64,000 nt of DNA from Hydrogenophaga pseudoflava (GCF_031020795.1 NZ_JAVHJP010000003.1:365408-429407); one strand, 5' to 3'. Counted from the stretch's first letter, positions 18,601-27,426 are shown. Translations and numbers: made by a program. Notes: generated by a model not told the origin, from the letters alone.

Positions 18601-19310
18601 CGGCCCCCCCTCCCGTGGCCGCACCCGCCCCGGCGCCTGCACCGGACCCCGCGCCGGCCCGCGCCCCCGACCCGGCGCCCGTGGAGCCGCCCGCGGCCGC
18701 GCCGTCGTTGCGCTTCGATTCCGCGCTGCCCGATGTGGCCCCGGCCCACCTGTCGTTCCTCGGCCTGGACACGCTGTCCTGGGCCCGTTCGTACGCGGAC
18801 GCCCCGTTCACGGACCTGCGCACCCAGGCCTCCGGATTCCAGATCCCGGTGGACCCCAACGCGACGGGGGGCCTGAACCTGAACAGGGAGATCACAGACC
18901 AGTTCGTGCAAGCGGGGGCGGCCACCCGCATTTCGCTGCCCTTCCACACCTTCGTGCACTCGGACGCCCAGGCCACGGTCACCCTGTCGGCCCGGTTGGC
19001 CGACGGCACGGCATTGCCCGAGTGGATCGCGTTCAACGCGCAGACAGGCTCGTTCTCCGTCACGCCACCGCCAGGGGTGGCCGAGCAGATCGAGATCCAG
19101 GTCGATGCCCGGGACGATCGGGGGAACGCCGTCACCACCAAGTTCAAGCTGCACCTGGGCAAGGAACCGGTGCCCGGCGGCCGGCCCGCGCTGAGCGAAC
19201 AACTGCGCCGCGAGGGACGGGGCGACATGGCCTGGAGCCAGCGCCTCAACGCCCGAGACACCGCGCCCGCCACGGCGCGGCCCGCCCCCGTGGCCAAGGT
19301 GCCCGGCTGA
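12636..19310 (+). CDS. Giant repeat-rich surface protein (VCBS/cadherin-like adhesin)
   Basis: This 2224-residue protein is probably a cell-surface adhesin. It has no Sec signal; instead a basic N terminus leads to LEQRFMFDGAA at residues 32-42, a motif found near the start of large exported surface proteins. Residues 240-300 contain LLEEMGHAIDHQL, which resembles a zinc-protease HExxH helix with the first His replaced by Glu (E252). Several divergent VCBS/cadherin-like domains follow (about 460-1335), each with VNDAP- or AND-type linkers. Then come six near-identical 104-residue repeats, a Pro/Ala linker (about 1965-2030) and a C-terminal Ig-like (He_PIG type) domain. RTX nonapeptides are absent. 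Its stop overlaps the next gene (TGATG). Confidence 0.85.
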   Translation: MTRQQAPIDSSATSAGLRPKGLVTRRPRPMALEQRFMFDGAAVLEAAALSSDAPDATEAPASAPPSNASPAPEAAQDTVSADAPASATAAQEPTDTADAQPVPAPEETAPSVEEPLDTAIDTVTGTAPASLNFAPVSTAPLPPVLTEALTQTDGMLAEFAQRDDAAQQLFNLFEGEQESPSADWTAQADALLDHLHSGGAPVTVALLNHQSMNGLIGAYAVPTADSPGVIYLNADWLAVQTDAATVSRVLLEEMGHAIDHQLNGGTDTAGDEGERFAFTLLGRTLTEEQSARIATENDGTALWIDGRLVEVEAASITFSGVFQGTPSSLSEEAQSLNNIAPLVGSNFQFVSSNPSDLYFSGNNVTGYLTYNDGDGAPQSIYGVASRLFKTGNTVDGIYFYATGADGLIGTGDAGETAYLLQVNAVFATGSDNGTSSDPVDRALNDLLVGYEAPTAYADTSDAPGAQSAIETAYLEGGRNATGNVLGNDTGNASLSVQSVTGTAGTQTVTAGTSGAGTAGGTAVTGSHGTLYIAADGSYRYVVDNSSTAVNALRLSTDTLTDTFTYRITDTEGATATATLTVRIEGANDAPTAVNDTDTAKESLLSNGTQYTASDLLGRTAEGNVLDNDTDPDRHGETAEIDGLFAAGTYITHFLGGATTNLSFSPTASTLQNVGTSHYVYIQTGSNYTLLTAGGSPVMVTSNTKLPDGSYSLNLSGTPTNYTLGSGSHVAFATSGNATVTAGGNTRIADVGGTTTVVTSTLTVAQTSGTIQAGMSISGTGIADGTRVTGVTVNGSGQLVLQLSQQLSGTPSGGFTFSAAAGSTLTGRYGTLVLNADGGYVYTPFANNDALAPGATGVDSFQYTMRDDAGVASVATLSITVTGSAATDPNAVNDAGNATEAGGAGNTGGSNATGTVLTNDTTPSGTLSVVAGRADASTGDTTITAGSYTDLSGQFGTLRLWSNGNYTYTPNDANPEVEALNTGGSLQDSFQYRIRNTGGGEDIATLTINLHGANDHPDAADDLVAGTEDTTAQLSATDLLANDTDVDNTPLNIVGVSNAIGGVAVLNANGTISFTPAANFSGNASFVYTASDGSATSTATVTLAIAPVNDAPASAGNTYSTERNTALTSANLITDNDSTHGADSDIENDALTVTKVNGQLFTANSGSVDYPAASGWMEVPLAHGTLYLQADGAMAYLPATDDIVGDSFSYVVGDGADESAPAVVLLNVTDSTNTPAVVGGDNTGSVTEDASSPALSDSGTLTVSDANAGQAYFLTTPADITTSPSTLGSLSLTSDGQWTYTVDNALVQYLAAGQTLDEVFIVRTADGTQHQITVTVHGVNDQPVPGDVLDPDWDSTDGRYEVSTPEDTPRTGAITATDLDADTLGFTEQTGPAHGSLTLDASTGAWTYTPDADYVGSDSFVVTVSDGHGGSVDVTVLVTVTPVNDPPVPGDATDPDWNATDGRYEVSTPEDTPRTGVITATDLDADTLGFTEQTGPAHGSLALDPDTGDWTYTPDADYVGNDSFVVSVSDGHGGSVDVTVLVTVTPVNDPPVPGDALDPDWNATDGRYEVSTPEDTPRTGAITATDLDADTLGFTEQTGPAHGSLTLDASTGAWTYTPDADYVGSDSFVVTVSDGHGGSVDVTVLVTVTPVNDPPVPGDATDPDWDATDGRYEVSTPEDTPRNGTISASDLDADTLSFTEQTGPAHGSLTLDSATGAWTYTPDADYVGNDSFVVTVSDGHGGSVDVTVLVTVTPVNDPPVPGDALDPDWDAADGRYEVSTPEDTPRTGTIAASDLDADTLSFTEQTGPSNGTLTIDSSTGAWTYTPDADYVGNDSFVVTVSDGHGGSVDVTVLVTVTPVNDPPVPGEALDPDWDAADGRYEVSTPEDTPRNGTIAASDQDADTLSFTEQTGPANGSLTLDSATGAWTYTPDADYVGNDSFVVTVSDGHGGSVDVTVLVTITPVDDPAPAPAPPPAPAPAPVPAPPPPPPPAPPPVAAPAPAPAPDPAPARAPDPAPVEPPAAAPSLRFDSALPDVAPAHLSFLGLDTLSWARSYADAPFTDLRTQASGFQIPVDPNATGGLNLNREITDQFVQAGAATRISLPFHTFVHSDAQATVTLSARLADGTALPEWIAFNAQTGSFSVTPPPGVAEQIEIQVDARDDRGNAVTTKFKLHLGKEPVPGGRPALSEQLRREGRGDMAWSQRLNARDTAPATARPAPVAKVPG
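16647..18518 (+). repeat. Six tandem 312-bp coding repeats
   Basis: Exactly six units of 312 bp (104 codons each) run in frame through the surface-protein gene. Each unit has VNDPPVPGD at its start, a STPEDTPR segment, GAWTYTPDADYVG, and SDGHGGSVDVTVLVTVTP at its end. Copies 1 and 3 share 227 identical bases (16731-16957 and 17355-17581) although copy 2 between them differs, which points to recent recombination or gene conversion. Confidence 0.95.
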
Positions 19311-20689
19311 TGGCCGACGCGCACCACCCATCCGTGAGCACCGCCCATGCGCTGGCGGTGCTGTTGGACCTGTCGCGCCGGGCGCGCCGTGCCGGTTCGG
19401 TCCAGGAGCTGGGTTTTCTGCTGGTCAACGAGACGACCCACCTGGTGGCGTTCCGTCAGGCGGCGCTGTGGCACGCCGACACCGGCGTGAAGACCCTCTC
19501 GGGCGTGCTGCAGCCCGAGGCCAACGCCCCCTACGTGCAATGGCTGGAGCGGGTGGCGCGCCACCGGGTGGCGGCCGCACCGGCGCAGGCCGGCGCCTTC
19601 ACGGCCGCGGACCTCCCCTCGGAACTGGCCGCCGACTGGGCTGAGTGGTGGCCCGCCCATGCGCTGTGGCTGCCGCTGCCGGCCGCACCGGACGGCCCCG
19701 CCGAAGGTCTGCTGCTGGCGAGGGACACCGCCTGGTCGCAGACGGACCAACAGTTGCTGCTCGAATGGACCGACAGCTGGCACCACGCCCGGCAGGCCCT
19801 GCATCCTGCACCGGCGACCGGCTGGAAGGGATGGGCGCGGCGCCTGCGCCAGCACCTGCGGCACGACCCGGCCCGGCCCTGGTGGCGCCAGGCGCGCTGG
19901 CGCTGGCTGGTGCTGGCCGTGCTGCTGCCGCTGATGCCGGTGCGCATGACGGTCATGGCGCCGGGCGAACTCGTGCCGGCCCACCCGGTCACCGTGCGCT
20001 CGCCGATGGACGGCGTGCTCGACGTGTTTCATGTCCAGCCCAACCAGCGGGTGGAACGCGACCAGCCGCTGTTCGGGCTGGACGAGGCGCTGATCCAGAG
20101 CCGCGTCGCCGTGGCGGCGCAGGTGCTGGCCACCGCCGAGGCCGAGTCCCGCCAGGCCTCCCAGCAGGCGCTGAACGATCCGAAATCCAAGATGCAGCTG
20201 GCACTGCTGCCCGGCAAAATCGCCGAAAAGCGCGCCGAGCTGGAGTACCTGCAGGACCAGGCCGGCCGGACCCACGTCACCGCCCCGCAGGCCGGCGTGG
20301 TGCTGCTGGACGACCCCTCGGAGTGGATGGGCCGCCCCGTCACCACCGGCGAGCGCATCCTGCGCATCGCGGCGCCCGACGACCGCGAGGTCGAGGCCTG
20401 GCTGCCCATCGGCGACGCGATCCCGCTGGAGGCGGGCGACACGGTGCGCCTCTACCTGAGCGCCAACCCGCTGGCGCCGGTGTCGGCCACGGTGCGCTAT
20501 GTGGCCCACGACGCGGTGCAGCGTCCCGACGGCAGCCACGCCTACCGGCTGCGCGCCACCATCAGCGAGCCGACCGACCAGCGCGTGGGCCTCAAGGGCA
20601 CGGCCCGCATCGACGGCGGCTGGAGCCCGCTGGCCTACTGGGTGCTGCGCCGCCCGCTGGCCAGCCTGCGCGGTACGGTGGGCCTGTGA
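19310..20689 (+). CDS. GAF-like domain fused to HlyD-type periplasmic adaptor
   Basis: This is a 459-residue protein. Residues 10-160 look like a GAF sensor domain ([17 protein letters not shown], then LWLPLPA and GLLLARD). A basic stretch and one membrane helix follow (about 196-212, [13 protein letters not shown]). The periplasmic HlyD part has two lipoyl half-motifs ([20 protein letters not shown] near 225; [14 protein letters not shown] near 322) around a short coiled coil, plus a beta-barrel domain. The topology implies a cytoplasmic GAF domain. Overlaps at both ends (TGATG with the adhesin gene, GTGA with the M50 gene) show tight coupling. A sensory or gating role for GAF is inference. 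Confidence 0.8.
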   Translation: MADAHHPSVSTAHALAVLLDLSRRARRAGSVQELGFLLVNETTHLVAFRQAALWHADTGVKTLSGVLQPEANAPYVQWLERVARHRVAAAPAQAGAFTAADLPSELAADWAEWWPAHALWLPLPAAPDGPAEGLLLARDTAWSQTDQQLLLEWTDSWHHARQALHPAPATGWKGWARRLRQHLRHDPARPWWRQARWRWLVLAVLLPLMPVRMTVMAPGELVPAHPVTVRSPMDGVLDVFHVQPNQRVERDQPLFGLDEALIQSRVAVAAQVLATAEAESRQASQQALNDPKSKMQLALLPGKIAEKRAELEYLQDQAGRTHVTAPQAGVVLLDDPSEWMGRPVTTGERILRIAAPDDREVEAWLPIGDAIPLEAGDTVRLYLSANPLAPVSATVRYVAHDAVQRPDGSHAYRLRATISEPTDQRVGLKGTARIDGGWSPLAYWVLRRPLASLRGTVGL

Positions 20690-22803
20690 GCGGCGCGCTG
20701 GCCCTGCTGCGCGAAGACCTGGCGCTGCTGCCGGGCCCGGCGCTGGCCGACGGCCAGCCCAGCTGGACCCTGCACGATCCGGCGCGCAATCTGTTCTTCC
20801 GCATCGACTGGCCCAGCTTCGAGATGCTGCGCCGCTGGACGCTGGCCAGCCCACAGCGCATCGCCGAGCAGGTCTGCGCCGACACCACGCTGCGGCTGGA
20901 CGACCAGGACGTGCAGGCCATGGAAGACTTCCTGGTGCGCAACCAGCTGACCGTGCCCGGCGGGCCGGACGCGGCGCGCGAGATGGCCGCCCGGTGCGCC
21001 GCGCAAAGCGGCAGCCCGGTGGACTGGCTGCTGCACCACTACCTGTTCTTCCGCATTCCGCTGGCGCGGCCCGACGCCTGGCTGGCGCGCTGGGCCCCGG
21101 TGGCGGCGCGCTTCGCCTCGCCTTTCTTCCTCTGGCTCACCCTGGCCGCCGGCCTGCTGGGCGTGGCCGAGGTGCTGCGCCACTGGGACGTGTTCGCCGC
21201 CACCCTGGTCGACAGCTTCAGCCTGCAAGGTCTGACGGCCTACGGCGTCGCGCTGTTCAGCGTCAAGCTGCTGCACGAACTCGGCCACGCCTTCACCGCC
21301 AAACACCACGGCTGCAGGGTGCCCGCCATGGGCGTGGCCTTTCTGGTGATGTGGCCGGTGGCCTACACCGACACCAACGACGCCTGGCGCCTGACCGACC
21401 CGCGCCAGCGCCTGCAGGTGGCCGCCGCCGGCATCGCCACCGAACTGGCGGTGGCCGCCTGGGCCACGCTGGCCTGGGCGCTGCTGCCCGACGGTCCGCT
21501 GCGCGCCGCGGCCTTCGCGCTGGCCACCACCTCCTGGGTGGCCACGCTGGCCATCAACGCCAGCCCCTTCATGCGCATGGACGGCTACTTCGTCCTGTGC
21601 GACTGGCTGGACTTTCCCAACCTGCACGAGCGCAGCTTCGCGCTGGCCCGCTGGCACCTGCGCGAGCGCCTGTTCGCGCTGGGCGAGGAGCCGCCCGAGC
21701 ACCTGGGCCCGCGCCGCCAGCGCGCCCTGCTGCTCTTCGCCTGGGCCACCTGGCTCTACCGGCTGGTGCTGTTCGTGGGCATCGCGCTGATGGTCTACCA
21801 CCTCTTCTTCAAGCTGCTGGGCGTGCTGCTGTTCGCGGTCGAGATGGCCTGGTTCGTGCTGCGCCCGCTGCGCTCCGAGTGGCAGGCCTGGCGCTCCCGC
21901 GGCGAGGCCATCCGCCGCGGCGGCCGCGGCCCGCGCCTGGTGGCGCTGCTGGCCGGTCTGGCGCTGCTGCTGGCATTGCCCTGGCCCGGCCGGGTGCAGG
22001 TCAGCGGCCTGCTGCGGCCGGCCGAGGTCTGGCCGCTGCACGCACCCGGCGCGGCCCGGCTGGAGGCCCTGCCCTGGAAGAACGGCGACACGGTGCCGGC
22101 CGGCGAGGTGCTGGTGCGCCTGGAGCAGCCCGAGCTGCGCATGAAGGCTGCGGCGCTGCGCGCCCGGCTGGACAGCCTGAGGCTGCAGGCCGGTGCGGCC
22201 GGATTCGATGCCGAGGCGCGCCAGCAGTGGCAGGTGGTGCAGGAGGCGCTGACGACCGCCGAGGCCGAATACGGCGCGCTGCAGACCGAACTGCAGCAGC
22301 ACAGCCCCACGGCCCCCTGGACCGGACGGCTGCACGACCTCGACCCGGACCTGCAGGCCGGGCAGTGGCTGGGCAAGCGCGAGCGCCTGGGCATGCTGGT
22401 GCGCGAAGGTTCGTCCTGGCTGGTGGAGACCTGGGTGCCGGAAGAGGTGGTGCAGCGCGTGGCCATCGGCGACGAGGCGCTGTTCGTCACCGACTCGGCC
22501 AGCGGGCCGGCCCTGCACCTGACGGTGCAGGGCATCGACCGCGACGCCAGCCGGGTGCTGCCGCGCCCCGAACTGGCGGCCCACCTCGGCGGCCACGTGC
22601 TGGTGCGCGAACAGGCCCGCACCATGGTGCCCGAGCGGGCGGTCTACCGCGTGCAGCTGGCACCGGCCCGGCCGGCCGACCTGGACACGCTGCAGCAGCA
22701 CAGCTGGCGCGGCCGGCTCACCATCCGGGTGCAGAGCGAGGCCCCGGTGCTGCGCTACCTGCGCCAGGCCCTGGCGGTGCTGGTGCGCGAGACCGGGTTC
22801 TGA
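20686..22803 (+). CDS. PqqD-like / M50 site-2 protease / HlyD fusion membrane protein
   Basis: This is a 705-residue protein with a GTG start overlapping the previous stop. Residues 10-95 ([22 protein letters not shown]) resemble a PqqD-type peptide-recognition wing. Residues 140-440 form a multispanning membrane domain with the M50 zinc site HELGH at 197-201 and the third-ligand segment [12 protein letters not shown] (D299). Residues 440-705 form a HlyD-like periplasmic adaptor with a helical hairpin. Site-2 proteases cut substrates within the membrane; fusion to an adaptor suggests a processing or transport component for the adhesin. No ATPase domain is present. Confidence 0.85.
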   Translation: MSGALALLREDLALLPGPALADGQPSWTLHDPARNLFFRIDWPSFEMLRRWTLASPQRIAEQVCADTTLRLDDQDVQAMEDFLVRNQLTVPGGPDAAREMAARCAAQSGSPVDWLLHHYLFFRIPLARPDAWLARWAPVAARFASPFFLWLTLAAGLLGVAEVLRHWDVFAATLVDSFSLQGLTAYGVALFSVKLLHELGHAFTAKHHGCRVPAMGVAFLVMWPVAYTDTNDAWRLTDPRQRLQVAAAGIATELAVAAWATLAWALLPDGPLRAAAFALATTSWVATLAINASPFMRMDGYFVLCDWLDFPNLHERSFALARWHLRERLFALGEEPPEHLGPRRQRALLLFAWATWLYRLVLFVGIALMVYHLFFKLLGVLLFAVEMAWFVLRPLRSEWQAWRSRGEAIRRGGRGPRLVALLAGLALLLALPWPGRVQVSGLLRPAEVWPLHAPGAARLEALPWKNGDTVPAGEVLVRLEQPELRMKAAALRARLDSLRLQAGAAGFDAEARQQWQVVQEALTTAEAEYGALQTELQQHSPTAPWTGRLHDLDPDLQAGQWLGKRERLGMLVREGSSWLVETWVPEEVVQRVAIGDEALFVTDSASGPALHLTVQGIDRDASRVLPRPELAAHLGGHVLVREQARTMVPERAVYRVQLAPARPADLDTLQQHSWRGRLTIRVQSEAPVLRYLRQALAVLVRETGF

Positions 22804-22871
22804 AACCGGGCCGGCGGCTACACTGCCGGCCTCCCCTTCCCGCCCCATCCGGCCCCTGGCCGGAACGCCCC

Positions 22872-23432
22872 ATGGCCCTCAAGTCCACCATCTTCAAGGC
22901 GACCCTGCAGATCGCCGACATCGACCACGGCTACTACGCCGACCACGCGCTCACCCTGGCCCGCCACCCCAGCGAGACCGACGAACGCATGATGGTCCGC
23001 CTGGTGGCGATGGCGCTGCAGGCGCACGAGCTGCAGGACACCTGCGGCGGCGACGGCACCCTGGCCTTCGGCGCCGGCCTGTCCGACCCGGACGACCCGG
23101 ACGCCTCGCTGACCGACTTCACCGGCCGCAAGCGCCTGTGGATCGAGGTCGGCCAGCCCGAAGACAAGCCGCTGTCCAAGGCCTGCAGCCAGGCCGACGC
23201 AGTGATCGTCTACGCCTTCAGCTCGGCCGCCGACGTGTGGTGGAAGGGGATCGAAAACAAGCTGACCCGGCTGGACAAGCTGCAGGTCTGGCGCCTGCCC
23301 ACCGAGGTGGCGCCCGCGCTCGCCGCGCTGGCCGAACGCAGCATGCAGCTGCAGGCCACGGTGCAGGACGGCGCGCTCACGCTCTCGAGCAACCTGGGCA
23401 GCGTGCACATCGAGCCGGTGCGCTGGAAATGA
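22872..23432 (+). CDS. yaeQ: YaeQ family protein
   Basis: The 186-residue protein matches YaeQ: start MALKSTIFKATLQIADIDHGYYADH, then HPSETDERMMVRLVAMAL and WIEVGQPEDK. The fold is related to PD-(D/E)xK nucleases, but the biological role is unsettled. The ATG at 22872 gives the family N terminus. A GC-rich hairpin (22809-22831) separates it from the M50 gene; it appears functionally unrelated to that operon. Confidence 0.9.
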   Translation: MALKSTIFKATLQIADIDHGYYADHALTLARHPSETDERMMVRLVAMALQAHELQDTCGGDGTLAFGAGLSDPDDPDASLTDFTGRKRLWIEVGQPEDKPLSKACSQADAVIVYAFSSAADVWWKGIENKLTRLDKLQVWRLPTEVAPALAALAERSMQLQATVQDGALTLSSNLGSVHIEPVRWK

Positions 23433-23514
23433 CCGGCTGCGGCGTCGCGTGAGACAATCGCGGCCCCGCGACGGCGCCCGCCGCCGCGCTCCCCTCAGCC
23501 TCTGGATCTACACC

Positions 23515-23874
23515 ATGAACCGCTGCTTCCCCCCCGCCACCCGACGCCGACTGCTGGCCCTGGCCGGCGCCGGTCTGTGCACGCTGGCCACCCTGGCCCA
23601 GGCACAGAACGCCCCGCGCACCTTCCCCGCCAGCGCCTTGCGCGGCACCCTCGTCGTGACCCAGCCACCGGTCATCGCCATCGACGGCAAGCCCGCCCAG
23701 CTCTCGCCGGGCGCCCGCATCAAAGGCTCCGACAACCTGCTCGTGCTCTCCAGCGCCATCGTCGGCAAGGAGCTGCTGGTGAACTACACCGTCGAGTCCC
23801 ACGGCATGGTCCACGACGTCTGGATCCTGACCGAAGCCGAAGCGGCCGAGAAGCGCAAGCGCGCCGGCCAGTAA
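23515..23874 (+). CDS. Hypothetical small secreted protein
   Basis: This 119-residue protein has an N-terminal [22 protein letters not shown] signal peptide, so the mature part (about 85 residues) is periplasmic. The mature chain contains [28 protein letters not shown] and a [12 protein letters not shown] end; it looks like a small beta-rich domain. A GACAAT -10-like hexamer lies at 23453-23458. Family not recognised. Confidence 0.65.
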   Translation: MNRCFPPATRRRLLALAGAGLCTLATLAQAQNAPRTFPASALRGTLVVTQPPVIAIDGKPAQLSPGARIKGSDNLLVLSSAIVGKELLVNYTVESHGMVHDVWILTEAEAAEKRKRAGQ

Positions 23875-23940
23875 CCCCTCAACCCCAACAGGCCCCCAAA
23901 GCCCAGGCGCACCGCGGAACCGGCTCTGCCGGGCCGCCAG

Positions 23941-23986
23941 TGCGGTCCCCCTTCCTGGGGGAAGCCGCGTCAGCGGCGCAGGGGGT
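23941..23986. repeat. REP-like palindromic element before miaB
   Basis: Two hairpins in a row, CCCCC/GGGGG (23947-23951, 23957-23961) and GCCGC/GCGGC (23964-23968, 23973-23977), are followed by a G-run. Strings of this kind recur between genes in Comamonadaceae as I remember them; copy number in this genome cannot be seen here. The terminal AGGGGG lies 8-13 bases before the miaB ATG and may serve as its ribosome-binding site. Confidence 0.5.
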
Positions 23987-23993
23987 GACTCCC

Positions 23994-25334
23994 ATGTCTA
24001 GAAAAGTCTTCATCAAAACCTTCGGCTGCCAGATGAACGAGTACGACTCGGACAAGATGGCCGACGTGCTCGGCGCCGCCGAGGGCTTCGAAAAAACCCA
24101 GGACCCCGAAGAGGCGGACCTGATCCTGTTCAACACCTGCTCGGTGCGTGAGAAGGCGCAGGAGAAGGTGTTCTCCGACCTCGGCCGCGTCAAGCACCTC
24201 AAGAAAAAGGGCGTGCTGATCGGCGTGGGCGGCTGCGTCGCCAGCCAGGAAGGCGCCGAGATCATCAAGCGCGCGCCCTTCGTGGACGTGGTGTTCGGCC
24301 CGCAGACCCTGCACCGCCTGCCCGAGATGCTCAAGGCGCGCGACCGGCTGAACCAGCCGCAGGTGGACATCAGCTTCCCCGAGATCGAGAAGTTCGACCA
24401 CCTGCCGCCCGCGCGCGTGGAAGGCGCCTCGGCCTTCGTCTCCATCATGGAAGGCTGCAGCAAGTACTGCAGCTACTGCGTGGTGCCCTATACCCGAGGT
24501 GAAGAGGTCAGCCGCCCGTTCGAGGACGTGCTGGTGGAGGTGGCCGGACTGGCCGACCAGGGCGTCAAGGAAGTGACGCTGCTGGGCCAGAACGTCAACG
24601 CCTACCGCGGCAAGATGGGCGACACCGACGAGATCGCCGACTTCGCGATGCTGATCGAGTATGTCGCCGAGATCCCAGGCATCGAGCGCATCCGCTACAC
24701 CACCAGCCACCCCAACGAGTTCACCCAGCGTCTGATCGACACCTACGCCAGGGTGCCCCAGCTGGTGAGCCACCTGCACCTGCCGGTGCAGCACGGCTCG
24801 GACCGCATCCTCATGGCCATGAAGCGCGGCTACACCGCCATGGAATACAAGAGCACGATCCGCAAGCTGCGCGCGATCCGGCCCGACCTGTCGATGAGCA
24901 GCGACTTCATCGTCGGCTTCCCCGGCGAGACCGAAGAAGACTTCCAGAAGATGATGAAGCTGATCACCGACGTCGGCTACGACAGCAGCTTCTCCTTCAT
25001 CTTCAGCCCGCGCCCCGGCACGCCCGCCGCCAACCTGCCCGACGACACACCGCACGCCGTCAAGCTTCAGCGCCTGCAGCACCTGCAGGCCGTGCTGGAA
25101 GAAAACGTGCGCCGCATCAGCGCCAGCCGCGAAGGCACGGTGCAGCGCATCCTGGTCGAAGGCCCGTCGCGCAAGAACGCCGCCGAACTGATGGGCCGCA
25201 CCGAATGCAACCGCATCGTCAACTTCGACGGCGGCCCGAACAGCGCACGCCTGGTCGGCCAGATGATCGACGTGAAGATCACCCAGGCGCTGCCGCACTC
25301 GCTGCGCGGCGAGGTGCTGGTGCGCGAAGCCTGA
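23994..25334 (+). CDS. miaB: tRNA-2-methylthio-N6-dimethylallyladenosine synthase
   Basis: This 446-residue radical-SAM methylthiotransferase modifies i6A37 of tRNAs reading UNN codons. The N-terminal UPF0004 domain carries the auxiliary cluster cysteines C12, C49 and C81. The radical-SAM motif is C155-x3-C159-x2-C162 ([17 protein letters not shown]). A C-terminal TRAM domain ends the chain. The length is standard. It is followed four bases later by the glrK-like gene. Confidence 0.97.
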   Translation: MSRKVFIKTFGCQMNEYDSDKMADVLGAAEGFEKTQDPEEADLILFNTCSVREKAQEKVFSDLGRVKHLKKKGVLIGVGGCVASQEGAEIIKRAPFVDVVFGPQTLHRLPEMLKARDRLNQPQVDISFPEIEKFDHLPPARVEGASAFVSIMEGCSKYCSYCVVPYTRGEEVSRPFEDVLVEVAGLADQGVKEVTLLGQNVNAYRGKMGDTDEIADFAMLIEYVAEIPGIERIRYTTSHPNEFTQRLIDTYARVPQLVSHLHLPVQHGSDRILMAMKRGYTAMEYKSTIRKLRAIRPDLSMSSDFIVGFPGETEEDFQKMMKLITDVGYDSSFSFIFSPRPGTPAANLPDDTPHAVKLQRLQHLQAVLEENVRRISASREGTVQRILVEGPSRKNAAELMGRTECNRIVNFDGGPNSARLVGQMIDVKITQALPHSLRGEVLVREA

Positions 25335-25338
25335 TGAC

Positions 25339-26757
25339 ATGAAGGGGTTGCGCTTTTCGTTTCCCCAGCTGCTGCTCGTCGCGTTCCTGCTCATAGGTTC
25401 GCTGCTGGGAGCGACCGCGCTGCGCGCGCTGTTCACGCTCGAGGGCCTGATGGCGCAGAGCCGCGACGGCGCGACACAGGCCATCGAGCTGAACACCGCA
25501 GCGCAGTCGCTGTCGGAGCGTGGCGTCGCCATGGAGCGTTCGGCGCGCCAGTCGCTGGTGCTGCGCGACGCGCAGCTGCGCCAGCGCTTCCTGGAGGCTT
25601 CGGGCCAGGCGCGCGACATCCTGGTGCGGCTGCAGGACCACGAGGTGTCGCCCGATCTGGTGGGCCGCTGGCGCCAGCAGCTCGACGACATCACCGCCCT
25701 GCTGGACGGCCCGCCCGAGACCGCGCTGGAGCGTGAACCGGAGGTCGCCCTGGCGTTCCGCGAACTGGACGGCCACAGCGCCGCCATCGCGCAGCAGGTG
25801 CAGGCCATCATCGGCGGCCGCAACGCCGCGCTGCAGGCGCGCTTCGAGCGCAACCGCCAGCAACTGGCGGTGCAGGTGGGCGGGTCGATCGCGCTGGCGG
25901 TGGCGATGGCCATCGGCTTCGGCATCTGGCTCGCGCGCCCGCTGCGCCGGCTGGAAAAGGCCATCATCGGCCTGGGCGAGAACCGGCTGGACGAACCGAT
26001 CGAGGTGCCCGGCCCGCCCGACATCCGCAGCGTGGGCCAGCAGTTGGAGTGGCTGCGGCTGCGCCTGACCGAACTGGACGCCGACAAGGCGCGCTTCCTG
26101 CGCCACATCTCGCACGAACTCAAGACCCCGCTGGCCTCGCTGCACGAGGGAGTGGCCGTGCTTGGAGACGGCGTGGCCGGCTCGCTCAATCCCGACCAGG
26201 CCGAAGTGGTGCGCATCCTGCAGGGCAACACCCTGGCGCTGCAGCAGCAGATCGAGGCGCTGCTGCGCTTCAATGCCGCCGCCTTCGAGGCGCGCCAGCT
26301 GCGCCGCGAGCCGACCGACATGCGCGCGCTGGCGGAAAGCCAGGTCGAGGCCCAGCGCCTGCGCTGGCAGTCGCACCAGCTCGATGTGCAGGTCGAGGGG
26401 CCCGCCGTGGTGCTGCCGGTCGACCGCGACAAGATGGCCTCGGCCATCGGCAACCTGCTGTCCAACGCGATCCGCTTTTCGCCTTTTGGCGGCCAGATCC
26501 GCCTGTTGCTGGCGACGGCGGCCGGCCGGGTGCAGATCGACGTCAGGGACCAGGGACCGGGCGTGGCGCCCGACGACCGGGGCCGCATTTTCGAACCGTT
26601 CTACCGGGGCGAACGCCAGCCCGCCGACGCGGTCAAGGGGACCGGCATCGGCCTGTCCATCGTGCACGAGTACATTCTGGCCCACGGGGGTCGCATCGAG
26701 CTGTTGCCCGATGGCCCCGGCGCCCACTTCCGCATCGAACTTCCCCATGCATCCTGA
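25339..26757 (+). CDS. glrK: GlrK/QseE-like sensor histidine kinase
   Basis: This is a 472-residue protein with membrane segments at about 9-30 and 178-198 bracketing a helical periplasmic sensor, then a HAMP linker. The phosphoacceptor is H259 in FLRHISHELKTPLASL. ATPase boxes are present (NLLSNAIRFSP, DQGPGVAPDDRGRIFEPFYRG, GTGIGLSIVHEYI). The order kinase, lipoprotein, sigma54 response regulator is that of enterobacterial glrK-qseG-glrR, which is the basis of the symbol. It overlaps the next gene by 11 bases. Confidence 0.85.
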   Translation: MKGLRFSFPQLLLVAFLLIGSLLGATALRALFTLEGLMAQSRDGATQAIELNTAAQSLSERGVAMERSARQSLVLRDAQLRQRFLEASGQARDILVRLQDHEVSPDLVGRWRQQLDDITALLDGPPETALEREPEVALAFRELDGHSAAIAQQVQAIIGGRNAALQARFERNRQQLAVQVGGSIALAVAMAIGFGIWLARPLRRLEKAIIGLGENRLDEPIEVPGPPDIRSVGQQLEWLRLRLTELDADKARFLRHISHELKTPLASLHEGVAVLGDGVAGSLNPDQAEVVRILQGNTLALQQQIEALLRFNAAAFEARQLRREPTDMRALAESQVEAQRLRWQSHQLDVQVEGPAVVLPVDRDKMASAIGNLLSNAIRFSPFGGQIRLLLATAAGRVQIDVRDQGPGVAPDDRGRIFEPFYRGERQPADAVKGTGIGLSIVHEYILAHGGRIELLPDGPGAHFRIELPHAS

Positions 26758-27426
26758 CCTCCGGCGGCCGCGCCTGCGCCGCACCGCCACCGCCTTCCGG
26801 ACCTTGCCGGCGCTCGGCCTGGTGCTGGCGCTCGCCGCCTGCAACACACCGCCCAGAGCACCGGTCGACCTGCCTCCGCCGCCACCGCCGCCCAGCACCG
26901 CAGCGCCCGAGCCGGGCATGCAACCGGTCATCCCGCCAATGCCCGCTCCCGAGCCCTCTGCCGCCACCCGCGGCGCGGCGCCTGCCACGCCACCGGTCAC
27001 CACCTCGCCCCTCGCGTCGGCCCTGCTTTACGCCGACCGCCTGCGCACCATGGGGCCCGGCGAACTCGCAGCCGAGCAGGCCCAGATCGGAGAGCCCGGC
27101 GGCTCGGCCGAGCGGCAGATGCAGCTGGCCCTGGTGCTGTCGCAGACCCATGTGCCCGTCGACACCGCCCGCGCGCTCGGTCTGCTGCAGCGCGTGGCGG
27201 CCAGCAACGCGCCGGAAGCCCTTGAGCTTCGGCCGCTGGCCCGGCTGCTCGCCGGGCGCCTGCACGAAGCCCGGCGCCTGGAAGACCAGGCCGACCGGCT
27301 GGCGCAGCAGCTGCGCGAATCGCAGCGCCGCATCGACGTGCTCAACGACCGGCTCGAAGCCATGCGCGCCATCGAGCGCAGCCTCACACCGCGCGCCCCG
27401 GCCTCCGGAGGCGCACGCCCTTCGCC

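Noticed and set aside
12840..19331. A 2163-codon open frame on the minus strand opposite the adhesin gene
   Set aside because: Its composition (Val/Gly/Arg/His-rich, no domains) is that of an antisense shadow of a high-G+C gene; the plus strand encodes clear repeat domains.
22809..22831. GGCCGGC/GCCGGCC hairpin as terminator of the adhesin-export operon
   Set aside because: No U-tract follows and the arms are short; a yaeQ promoter-like TACACT lies in the loop.
23970..26588. An 872-codon minus-strand open frame across miaB and glrK
   Set aside because: It is a shadow of two recognised genes and has no recognisable domain or start context.
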